From positions 1 to 12,367 of the forward strand of contig SLHT01000111.1 of NCBI GenBank assembly GCA_007136055.1: 12,367 nt of DNA, read 5' to 3'. This DNA comes from Syntrophomonadaceae bacterium. GTDB lineage: Bacteria > Bacillota > Dethiobacteria > DTU022. A model generated the notes under the pieces. The model searched no databases. It had not been told where the DNA came from and worked only from the letters and a program-made list of their open reading frames with translations. Position numbers and translations under genes: made by a program. Of this stretch, positions 1 through 6,625 are shown piece after piece; within the stretch, counting starts at the first letter, position 1; every line of letters begins with the position of its first letter.

Positions 1-256
1 CGCGTCCAGAGTTAATTTTTTTAGCCGAAACAGAGTATATTTCTCCCGACGAAGATTTGTATGTTATTTTTTTATAGAGGATTTTCTGTAAATCTAAGCC
101 ATCTATTTCCTTAAATGATTTGCCCTTTATATTGTGTAGAGAGGTTATTTTTTTTGCTGGTTCAGTAGCATATATAATTTCTTCGCAGTCATCTAATATG
201 ACAAATGAAGAAACAATGCTCTCAAATAATTTTAGCATTGTATTTAGATTTATCAT
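1..256 (-). CDS. PAS-domain regulator, N-terminal fragment (runs off left edge)
   Basis: Read on the minus strand, an open frame begins at an ATG (bases 256-254) and stays open for 85 codons to the window edge. A ribosome site GGAG (plus-strand 263-266) lies 6 bases before the start. The start of the protein (MINLNTMLKLFESIVSSF) is followed by VILDDCEEIIYATEPAKKI and later GEIYSVSAKKI, which has the strand-helix rhythm of a PAS sensor domain. By eye it lines up with the first PAS domain of the activator at 8376-10058 (IIVTDEKNQIIYKNKVAEKL, then KTYTVRHKSF). I infer a second signal-sensing regulator, plausibly another sigma-54 activator. Its AAA+ part, if any, lies outside the window. It is divergent from the hut operon and shares its upstream region, which makes it the first candidate for local control of that operon. 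A PAS sensor kinase is the main alternative. Confidence 0.6.
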   Translation of the reverse strand, partial: MINLNTMLKLFESIVSSFVILDDCEEIIYATEPAKKITSLHNIKGKSFKEIDGLDLQKILYKKITYKSSSGEIYSVSAKKINSGR

Positions 257-304
257 GATTCTCTCCGTCTAGTTGTTTTTTACGTTGTTAACTAATTCTA
301 TTCG

Positions 305-421
305 ATGTTACAATTATATTTCCTTTTAAGTCAATGCATGCACATAATTCATAAGGAATTTGAAGTTGCACCTGAGGACAAGAATTTTGTTGTTGAGATG
401 CAATAGAATTAATTGTAACAT
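305..421. repeat. Perfect 12-bp inverted repeat in the divergent intergenic region
   Basis: ATGTTACAATTA at 305-316 is the exact reverse complement of TAATTGTAACAT at 410-421; the arms are 93 bases apart. Read outward, the same 12-mer points toward hutU on the plus strand and toward the PAS gene on the minus strand. A second pair, TAATTCTATT (293-302) and AATAGAATTA (402-411), touches the same places but has a different centre. The arms flank the region just upstream of the sigma-54 promoter at 433-447, and the pair is centred about 96 bases before the predicted transcription start. I infer paired binding sites for a regulator of the divergent genes. The region is AT-rich, so chance similarity is possible but unlikely for a 12-base perfect match. 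Confidence 0.5.
335..342. promoter_or_regulatory. Palindrome TGCATGCA, possible activator site
   Basis: An 8-bp perfect palindrome nested in a wider, slightly off-centre repeat (TTCCTT at 320-325, AAGGAA at 353-358). It sits about 120 bases before the predicted hutU transcription start, a usual distance for an upstream activator site of a sigma-54 promoter. The role is inferred from position only. Confidence 0.3.
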
Positions 422-432
422 AGGTACCAGAT

Positions 433-447
433 TGGCATGACAGTTGC
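433..447 (+). promoter_or_regulatory. Sigma-54 (-24/-12) promoter of the hut operon
   Basis: TGGCAT-GACAG-TTGC has the GG (434-435) and GC (446-447) exactly 10 bases apart, matching the sigma-54 consensus TGGCAC-N5-TTGC at every key base. Transcription would start near 459, giving a leader of about 25 bases with the ribosome site AAGGAGG at 470-476 before hutU. Such promoters depend absolutely on an AAA+ enhancer-binding activator; one is encoded at 8376-10058, and a possible second starts at 256 on the minus strand. Confidence 0.85.
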
Positions 448-483
448 TAGTTAATATCACAAAGTAAAAAGGAGGCGGCTAAA

Positions 484-2190
484 ATGTCAAAACCGGAAAT
501 CTATTATTCCGTAAAAGCAGAACGGGGCCCCAACCTGCGTTGCAAAGGTTGGAAACAGGAAACGATTCTGCGCATGTTAGAAAACAACATGGAAAACGCC
601 GAGAAACCGGAGGAGCTGGTTATTTACGGGGGAACCGGCAAATGCGCCCGTAACTGGGAATCGTACCATGCCATTGTTAAAACATTGAAAGACCTTGAAG
701 ACGATGAAACAATGGTTATGCAGTCGGGCATGCCGGTAGCGGTATTTAAAACCCACCGCCTGGCGCCTACGGTAGTTATGGCGACTACCAATATTATGAA
801 AGCCGACTGGCCTACATTCTACGACCTGCAGGATAAAAACCTGACCATGTTCGCCCAGTATACGGCCGCTCCCTGGGAATATATCGGTACCCAGGGTGTA
901 ATACAGGGCACTTTTGAGACCCTTTCTGCAGTGGCCCGGAAGTGCTACGATGATTCTCTGACCGGCAGGATTCTATTAACTGCAGGGGCCGGCGGTATGG
1001 GCGGTAACCAGACCAGGGCAATGACTATGCATGGTGGTGTTGCTATCCTCTGCGACGCCAATAAAGAGATTATCGAGAGACGGATCAAGAAAAAGTTTAT
1101 TGACAAACTGGTCGGCTCGCTTGATGAAGCAATTAAGCTGGCAAGAGAGTATGCAGAAAAGAAAGAGCCGATCGGCATCGGCGTTGTCGGTAATGCCGCT
1201 GATATTTTTGAAGAAGCCCTGACCAAAGATTTCAGACCCGATATTGTTACCGAAATGTGCCCCTGCCACGATCCATTTTCCTATATACCTTCAGGCTACA
1301 CTCCTCAGGAGGCTGACCGGTTGAGGGAAGATGACAGGAACCTCTACCTGGAAAAAGCCCGGTTCACGATGATCCGGCAGCTGAAGGCTATGAATAGATA
1401 CTACGAACTGGGCGTGCCGACCTTTGAATACGGCACCAGCATCCGCAAGGAGTGCCGAGACGGGGGATTGGCGGAGAAAGAAGCGATGACCATCCCCGGT
1501 TTTGTGGCAGAATATATCCGGCCTCTCTTTTGTGAAGGGCGCGGCCCATTCCGGTGGACCTGTATCTCCGGTGCTGCAGAGGACCTGGCCAAACTCGACC
1601 AGCTTTGCCTCGATATGTTTAAAGACGACCTGCTGGTAACCAGGTGGATTGAACTGGCCCGCAAACATATCCCCATTGAAGCCCTTCCGGCCCGTATCTG
1701 CTATCTTGGTTTTGGGCAGCGCAAGCGCTTTGCCCTGGCTGTTAATGCCCTGATCAGGACCGGGGAAGTAAAAGGCCCTGTTGCTTTTTCAAGAGATAAC
1801 CTTGATTCAGGCTCAATCGTTAACCCCACCTTTGAATCGGAAAATATGCCCGACGGCAGCGATCTTATCTCCGACTGGCCCATGTTAAACGGCCTGCTAA
1901 ATGCAATCGGGATGTGCGATTTAATTGCCATCCAGGCCAACTATTCAATGGGCGAAGCGGTTCATACCGGGGTGACTATGATTGCCGACGGTACCGATGA
2001 AGCTGACCTGCGCCTTTCGGCCTGCATGACAGTCGATTCCGGTATAGGGGTGATCCGCCATGCCCAGGCCGGTTACCAGACAGCTAAAGATGTTGCGGAA
2101 GGCAATGGAGCTTTGACCGGCGATAGTATTAAGGTTCCCCTCTGGTGGACACCAGCGGCCACATTCGGACCGAAAGACCTGGATAAGTAG
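484..2190 (+). CDS. hutU: Urocanate hydratase, divergent form
   Basis: Expected to add water to urocanate to give 4-imidazolone-5-propionate, the second step of histidine breakdown, in the cytoplasm with tightly bound NAD+. The 568-residue protein shows the family landmarks YGGTGKCARNWE (48-59), GTQGVIQGT (135-143), the NAD glycine motif TAGAGGMGG (166-174), YIRPLFCEGRGPFRW (344-358) and LPARICYLG (401-409), whose Cys406 corresponds to the active-site cysteine of the urocanase signature. Unusual points: the N terminus is short compared with common bacterial enzymes; the familiar TDQTSAHDP segment reads TEMCPCHDP (256-264); and the glycine-rich stretch expected near 483-494 (HHGGGVGMGFSQHSG in Pseudomonas-type enzymes, from memory) is replaced by QANYSMGEAVHTG. 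The fold assignment is firm. Urocanate is the likely but unproven substrate. First gene of the operon, with ribosome site AAGGAGG and a TAG stop. Confidence 0.88.
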   Translation: MSKPEIYYSVKAERGPNLRCKGWKQETILRMLENNMENAEKPEELVIYGGTGKCARNWESYHAIVKTLKDLEDDETMVMQSGMPVAVFKTHRLAPTVVMATTNIMKADWPTFYDLQDKNLTMFAQYTAAPWEYIGTQGVIQGTFETLSAVARKCYDDSLTGRILLTAGAGGMGGNQTRAMTMHGGVAILCDANKEIIERRIKKKFIDKLVGSLDEAIKLAREYAEKKEPIGIGVVGNAADIFEEALTKDFRPDIVTEMCPCHDPFSYIPSGYTPQEADRLREDDRNLYLEKARFTMIRQLKAMNRYYELGVPTFEYGTSIRKECRDGGLAEKEAMTIPGFVAEYIRPLFCEGRGPFRWTCISGAAEDLAKLDQLCLDMFKDDLLVTRWIELARKHIPIEALPARICYLGFGQRKRFALAVNALIRTGEVKGPVAFSRDNLDSGSIVNPTFESENMPDGSDLISDWPMLNGLLNAIGMCDLIAIQANYSMGEAVHTGVTMIADGTDEADLRLSACMTVDSGIGVIRHAQAGYQTAKDVAEGNGALTGDSIKVPLWWTPAATFGPKDLDK

Positions 2191-2234
2191 GAAAGTAAAA
2201 GCATAAACGAATTCAAAAAGGGGTTAATTAAAAG

Positions 2235-3500
2235 ATGAACAGAGAAGCGGCTGATCTTGTTATTGCTAACGCGTCTGAGCTGGTAACAGGTAAAAGAGAT
2301 GGAAAAACTTTAACCGTTACCGGCGGATGCTGGCTGGCAGTTCAGGGAGAAAGGATCATGGCTGTCGGCCTGGAGGGAGAAGTTGCTCCTTTAATAGATA
2401 GCGAGCAGACCAGGTTGATAGACGCTTCAGGCAAAGTAGTTGCTCCCGGATTTATAGACAGCCACACCCATCTTGTTTTTGGTGGTTCCCGGGTAGAAGA
2501 ATATGCTGCCAGCCTTACAACGAATGATCCGGCGGAGCTGGAAAAAAGAGGTATTAAAACCGGAATCATGGTTACGATCGGACAGACAAGAGAGGCTTCT
2601 GCGGAAGAACTTTTTCTGGCCGCTGAAGCCAGGCTAAAGAAAATGCTTGCATCCGGGACGACCACTGTTGAAAGCAAGAGCGGCTACGGTCTCTCTGCCG
2701 AATCAGAAATAAAATTACTTAAGGTCAATAAGCGATTGAATAACAGCTCACCGGTTGATATTGTCTCCACATTTCTCGGGGCCCATGGCTGGCCTGCTGA
2801 TATTCCCCGGGAGCGCTATATAGATATTCTGATCGGTGAGATGATTCCAAAGGTTGCTGAATTGGGACTGGCCCGGTTCTGTGACACCTGGTGCGATGAC
2901 GGGCACTATTCGGCCCGGGAGTCGGAAGCAATCCTTAAGGCTGCCCTGGACCATGGCCTGCAGCCAAAGATTCATACGGATGCTTATTCGTACATTGGAG
3001 GTTCAGACCTGGCGGCAGATATGAAAATGGTTTCTGCCGATCACTTAAACTATACCCCTGCAGCGGCGATGAAAAAGATGGCAGAAGCCGGGGTGGCCGG
3101 TGTTATAATGCCCGCCCTCGATTTTGCTGTGAAACATCCGCGACCTTTCGATTACCGGGAAATGAAAAAACAGGGGCTGCCCGTAGCCCTGGCTACAAAC
3201 CTCTGCCCGGGCTGCTGGACAGAATCGATGCAGTTTGTGATGGCCGTGGCCTGCCGCCTCTACGAAATGAGCCCGGCCGAGGCTCTGCTGGCTGCAACCA
3301 TCGGCGGGGCTGCCGCACTCGGCATGGAAGAACATTACGGCACACTGGCCGTGGGTAAATATGCCGATATCCAGATCTGGGATGTGCCGAAATATGAGCA
3401 TGTTATTTACAGGCTGGGCGGTAATATAGTTGAAAAGGTAATTAAAAAGGGAGTGCTGGTAATAGATAATCTGCCCGGTCAGGGGCACCTGCCGGCTTAG
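2235..3500 (+). CDS. hutI: Imidazolonepropionase-type amidohydrolase, atypical active site
   Basis: Expected to open the imidazolone ring, giving N-formimino-glutamate (third hut step). The 421-residue protein has an amidohydrolase barrel with the metal motif HxH (His77, His79 in FIDSHTHLVFGGSR), a family-typical GTTTVESKSGYGL (141-153), FLGAH (180-184), His247 in PKIHTDAYSYIGGSDLAAD, His270 in SADHL, and a closing GKYADIQIWD segment (374-383). Two key positions depart from what I know of the family. The Glu of the usual HADE is Ala250 (HTDA), and the metal-ligand Asp of the usual ATDxNPG is Asn322 (ATNLCPGC). The codon for Asn322 reads clearly as AAC at 3198-3200. The gene follows hutU by 44 bases, with an AAGGGG ribosome site, and ends in TAG. 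A hydrolase for a related ring compound is possible. Confidence 0.82.
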   Translation: MNREAADLVIANASELVTGKRDGKTLTVTGGCWLAVQGERIMAVGLEGEVAPLIDSEQTRLIDASGKVVAPGFIDSHTHLVFGGSRVEEYAASLTTNDPAELEKRGIKTGIMVTIGQTREASAEELFLAAEARLKKMLASGTTTVESKSGYGLSAESEIKLLKVNKRLNNSSPVDIVSTFLGAHGWPADIPRERYIDILIGEMIPKVAELGLARFCDTWCDDGHYSARESEAILKAALDHGLQPKIHTDAYSYIGGSDLAADMKMVSADHLNYTPAAAMKKMAEAGVAGVIMPALDFAVKHPRPFDYREMKKQGLPVALATNLCPGCWTESMQFVMAVACRLYEMSPAEALLAATIGGAAALGMEEHYGTLAVGKYADIQIWDVPKYEHVIYRLGGNIVEKVIKKGVLVIDNLPGQGHLPA

Positions 3501-3514
3501 AGAGGGTCTGTTAA

Positions 3515-4078
3515 ATGGAAAACGAAGCATATAAAAAGGTTCTTGATTCGGAAGATTTTACTACCGGCGGCGGATCTGCAGCGGCGCTGGCCGGGGCCAT
3601 GGCTGCCGCTTTGGCTGCCATGGTGGCGAAGCTTTCTTTAAAAAAAAATTACGGTCTTCCTTCCGGGCGGTACAGCGAAATAGCAGCTGAAGCGGATAAT
3701 TTGAGACAAGAGCTGCTCATGGGTGCCGGGGAAGATGTTGAGGCCTTTGCCCTGGTTAAAGAAGCTTATGCGCTGCCGAAAAATAGCGCTGCCGAAAAAT
3801 ATGAACGAAATGCCAGGATTGAAAAAGGCTTTATAGCCGCAGCCAGGGTGCCTGCCCGTAACGGGGAACGCTGCCGGCGTGTTCTCCAGCTTTCCACTAT
3901 GCTGGTCGGTAACTCCAATCCCGGTGCAGTTTCAGATTTGGAGGTTGCCCTGGGCCTGGTCAAAGCCGGCCTGAAAGGCTGTGTGGCTAATATTGAAATT
4001 AACCTTTCCTCGATCAAGGACCCGCGGGAATTAAAAGAACTTGAAGCGGTGGCAGACTTTTTGAGGAAAAGCTTTTGA
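3515..4078 (+). CDS. Formimino-tetrahydrofolate cyclodeaminase / methenyl-THF cyclohydrolase family
   Basis: All-helical FTCD C-terminal domain family, here a stand-alone 187-residue protein, slightly shorter than the usual 200-210. It would release ammonia from 5-formimino-tetrahydrofolate to leave 5,10-methenyl-tetrahydrofolate. Visible family marks are the folate-binding glycine turn TTGGGSAAALAGA (16-28), the conserved D-EAF--V--AY-LPK pattern (74-89) and GNSNPGAVSDLEVA (132-145) followed by NIEINLSSIKD (159-169). Some relatives (FchA) act as methenyl-THF cyclohydrolases, and the sequence alone does not settle which. Its place between hutI and the formiminotransferase gene favours the cyclodeaminase role. 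It starts 14 bases after hutI with GAGAGGG as ribosome site. The bare cyclodeaminase and transferase as separate genes contrast with the fused mammalian enzyme. Confidence 0.83.
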   Translation: MENEAYKKVLDSEDFTTGGGSAAALAGAMAAALAAMVAKLSLKKNYGLPSGRYSEIAAEADNLRQELLMGAGEDVEAFALVKEAYALPKNSAAEKYERNARIEKGFIAAARVPARNGERCRRVLQLSTMLVGNSNPGAVSDLEVALGLVKAGLKGCVANIEINLSSIKDPRELKELEAVADFLRKSF

Positions 4079-4126
4079 TTTGGGATGAAACCGGGCCGTC
4101 TGCCTGCATTTTAACAAAGTTAAGTA

Positions 4127-4142
4127 AATCTTGTGCAAGATT
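4127..4142 (+). other. Small hairpin in the gap before the formiminotransferase gene
   Basis: AATCTT-GTGC-AAGATT forms a 6-bp stem with a 4-base loop in the 96-base gap between cyclodeaminase and transferase genes, the widest gap inside the operon. No run of T follows, so it is not a standard terminator. An mRNA-processing or stability element is possible; chance is also possible. Confidence 0.3.
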
Positions 4143-4174
4143 AGTTTAATCTTATTATGCGGGGTGCTAAAAAG

Positions 4175-5065
4175 ATGAAAGTTCTAATGTGTGTTACAAA
4201 TATCAGCGAAGGTAAGAATGAAAAATTAATCAATGAAGTGAGAGAAGCAATCCTTGCCACTGCTGATGTTAAGCTGCTTGAAGTATCTACAGACCGGGAT
4301 CACAACCGATCTGTATACAGTTATCTGGGTGCACCGGAAAAGGTTCTGGAAGCAACAGAAAAACTAGCCGAAATAAGTATTAAGGGTATTGATATGACTA
4401 CCCACAAGGGCGACCATCCCAGAATGGGTGCAGTTGATGTGGTCCCCTTTATTCCGGTCAGGAATATTGAAACAGAAGAGGTCGTTGAGATAGCCAGGCA
4501 GTTCGGGCGTTACCTGGGCGGTAAAGGCGTCCCGGTCTATTACTATGAAGATGCAGCAACCTCGGCAGAGAGGAAAAACTTGGTCAGGGTCAGAAAAGGC
4601 CAGTACGAAGCGCTGCCCGATAAGTTGGCAGATCCTGCCTGGGCTCCCGATGAAGGGCCTGCCAAGTTTAACCCGCAGGCCGGAGCAACAGCTGTAGGGG
4701 TCAGACTGCCTCTAATTGCTTTTAATGTCAACTTCAATTCAGATAACCTGGATTTGGCAAATGCTATTGCCAGAAGTGTGAGGCATTTAAACGGCGGTCT
4801 GCGCTATGTCAGGGCGATAGGGGTAAATTTAAGCGATCGGGGCATGGTCCAGGTTTCCATGAATTTAACGAATTACAGGGAAACCCCGATACACAAGGTA
4901 ATGGAAGCGGTTCGTTCCGAGGCTTCCCGCTACGGCCTGTCAATTGTTTCAGCCGAACTGGTTGGCCCGGCACCGCTCGAAGCAATGGAAGAACTGGTTC
5001 GTTTTTATTTGCAGGTTCATGACTTTTCGGCGCAGCAAATCATCGAAACAAACCTGCTTCAGTGA
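4175..5065 (+). CDS. ftcD: Glutamate formimidoyltransferase
   Basis: Moves the formimino group of N-formiminoglutamate to tetrahydrofolate, releasing glutamate. This is the step after HutI in the folate-dependent branch. From the ATG at 4175 the protein is 296 residues. It begins MKVLMCVTNISEGKN, the normal N terminus of the family, and carries RDHNRSV (41-47) and THKGDHPRMGAVDVVPFIP (76-94), including the catalytic-type His81, then a C-terminal subdomain with VGVRLPLIAFNVN (175-187) and VSMNLTNY (227-234). An in-frame ATG at 4157 would add six residues, but the ribosome site GGGGTG (4161-4166) sits inside that extension, 8 bases before 4175, so 4175 is the better start. Presence of this gene and the cyclodeaminase means the one-carbon unit is conserved as methenyl-tetrahydrofolate rather than lost as formamide or formate. 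Confidence 0.9.
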   Translation: MKVLMCVTNISEGKNEKLINEVREAILATADVKLLEVSTDRDHNRSVYSYLGAPEKVLEATEKLAEISIKGIDMTTHKGDHPRMGAVDVVPFIPVRNIETEEVVEIARQFGRYLGGKGVPVYYYEDAATSAERKNLVRVRKGQYEALPDKLADPAWAPDEGPAKFNPQAGATAVGVRLPLIAFNVNFNSDNLDLANAIARSVRHLNGGLRYVRAIGVNLSDRGMVQVSMNLTNYRETPIHKVMEAVRSEASRYGLSIVSAELVGPAPLEAMEELVRFYLQVHDFSAQQIIETNLLQ

Positions 5066-5101
5066 TAATGCATCAAACAATCTGAATGAGGTGATCTCGT
5101 A

Positions 5102-6598
5102 ATGGCAGTGGTAATAGACGGTTCCAGCTTAACCCTGGAAGATGTAGTTCAGGTAGCGCGGAAATATGAACAGGTAGAACTGAATCCCGAATCGGGCACT
5201 AAAATGCTCCGTTCCCGGAAATTAATCGAGGATATCCTCGCCGAAAAAAAGGTAGTCTATGGAGTTAATACAGGCTTTGGCAAACTGAGCAATGTATCTG
5301 TCGGCGAGGACGAAATAGACCTGCTGCAGTATAACCTTGTTGTCAGCTGTGTCGTCGGGGTTGGAGAACCCCTGTCCGAAGAGGTGGTCAGGGCGATGTT
5401 GCTTCTCAGGGCTAATTCTCTGGCGTCAGGGTATTCCGGGGTCAGGCCCCTGGTGGTAGAAACAATGTTGCAGATGTTGAATAAAAAAGTTCATCCCCTT
5501 GTGCCCGGGAAAGGTTCTGTCGGCGCAAGCGGCGATCTTGCACCACTTTCTCACCTGGCCCTGGTTCTTCTCGGCAGGGGCGAAGCTTTTTACGAAGGGG
5601 AGAGGCTTTCCGGTGCGGAAGCGATGCAGAAGGCCGGTATCGAGCCGGTTTTCCTGAAAGCAAAAGAAGGCCTGTCACTCTGTAACGGAACCCAGGCGAT
5701 GACGGCCATAGGGGCGCTGGCGGTTTATGATGCAGAAAAGCTGGCCTATTATGCCGATCTAATCGGAGCCTTAAGCGCTGAAGCACTGGAGGCGGTGTTG
5801 CTGGCCTATGACCATAAAATTCATGCCATTCGGCCCCACCCCGGGCAGGTAGAAACGGCAGAGAAGATGCGCGACCTGTTAAGCGACAGCAGGATAATCA
5901 GCGAGGCCAATCACGGCAGGGTCCAGGATGCCTATTCTTTAAGGTGTATCCCCCAGGTTCACGGTGCGTCAAAAGATGCCATAGCATATGTCAAGCAGGT
6001 TATTATAAGAGAGATGAATTCGGTAACGGATAACCCCCTGGTTTTTCCTGAAACCGGTGAAGTTCTCTCCGGCGGCAACTTCCACGGCCAGCCTGTTGCC
6101 CTGGCCCTGGATTTTCTGGCTATCGCCCTTGCTGAGTTGGCCAATATTTCAGAACTTAGAACGGAAAGGATGACCAACCCGGCACTCAGCATGGGCCTGC
6201 CGGCTTTCCTGGTTGAAAAAAGCGGCTTAAATGACGGCTACATGATGGCCCAATACACAGCTGCAGCCCTGGTAAGCGAAAACAAGGTTCTTGCCCATCC
6301 GGCCAGTGTGGATTCCATTCCCACATCAGCTAACCAGGAAGATCATGTCAGCATGGGAACAATTGCCGCCAGAAAGTGCAGGGAGATCCTTGGTAATGTG
6401 CAGTATGTTCTTGCTATTGAGGCAATCTGTGCCTGCCAGGGTGTTGATTTTAGGGATAAGGAACCCTCACCAAAGCTGAAAGATCTTTACCGGGTAATCA
6501 GGAGCAAAGTAGATTTTCTCAGTGAAGATAAAGAATTGAGCGCTGATTTTGAAGCGGTGGTCGAGATGATCAAAAATGAAGATTTTACTCAGCTCTAG
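5102..6598 (+). CDS. hutH: Histidine ammonia-lyase family enzyme with a Cys at the substrate-selecting His position
   Basis: Expected to eliminate ammonia from histidine to give urocanate, the first step of the pathway. The 498-residue length is normal. The cofactor-forming Ala-Ser-Gly (142-144 in GSVGASGDLAPLSH) is present, so the MIO group can form. Active-site residues known from the Pseudomonas putida enzyme are seen at the expected places: Tyr53 (YGVNTGFG), Asn195 (LCNGTQ), Tyr278 and Arg281 (DAYSLRC), Phe327 (GNFHG), Glu413 (NQEDHVSMG). One is not: the usual NLVLSH is NLVVSC, so His83 is Cys83 (TGT at 5348-5350). That position helps choose the ring of the substrate across the ammonia-lyase family. 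Histidine remains the default substrate; a modified histidine is a real alternative. Ribosome site GAGGTGAT at 5088-5095; TAG stop. Confidence 0.87.
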   Translation: MAVVIDGSSLTLEDVVQVARKYEQVELNPESGTKMLRSRKLIEDILAEKKVVYGVNTGFGKLSNVSVGEDEIDLLQYNLVVSCVVGVGEPLSEEVVRAMLLLRANSLASGYSGVRPLVVETMLQMLNKKVHPLVPGKGSVGASGDLAPLSHLALVLLGRGEAFYEGERLSGAEAMQKAGIEPVFLKAKEGLSLCNGTQAMTAIGALAVYDAEKLAYYADLIGALSAEALEAVLLAYDHKIHAIRPHPGQVETAEKMRDLLSDSRIISEANHGRVQDAYSLRCIPQVHGASKDAIAYVKQVIIREMNSVTDNPLVFPETGEVLSGGNFHGQPVALALDFLAIALAELANISELRTERMTNPALSMGLPAFLVEKSGLNDGYMMAQYTAAALVSENKVLAHPASVDSIPTSANQEDHVSMGTIAARKCREILGNVQYVLAIEAICACQGVDFRDKEPSPKLKDLYRVIRSKVDFLSEDKELSADFEAVVEMIKNEDFTQL

Positions 6599-6625
6599 AG
6601 GTTAAATAGTAAAGGGGAGATAATA

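Noticed and set aside
313..334. TTGACT and TATAAT on the minus strand as a sigma-A promoter for the PAS gene
   Set aside because: The spacer is only 10 bases, far from the required 16-18.
4157..4174. Earlier in-frame ATG adding six residues to the formiminotransferase
   Set aside because: The ribosome site GGGGTG falls inside this extension and is correctly spaced for 4175, where the family's normal N terminus begins.
812..6479. Many other open frames lying across the hut genes, mostly on the minus strand
   Set aside because: They overlap well-supported genes, lack ribosome sites and show no recognisable protein features.
5102..6598. Ergothionase (trimethylamine-releasing lyase of ergothioneine) as the identity of the HutH-like protein
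   Set aside because: The intact Ala-Ser-Gly cofactor triad and otherwise standard histidine-lyase site favour a HutH-type enzyme; I keep it only as a distant alternative.
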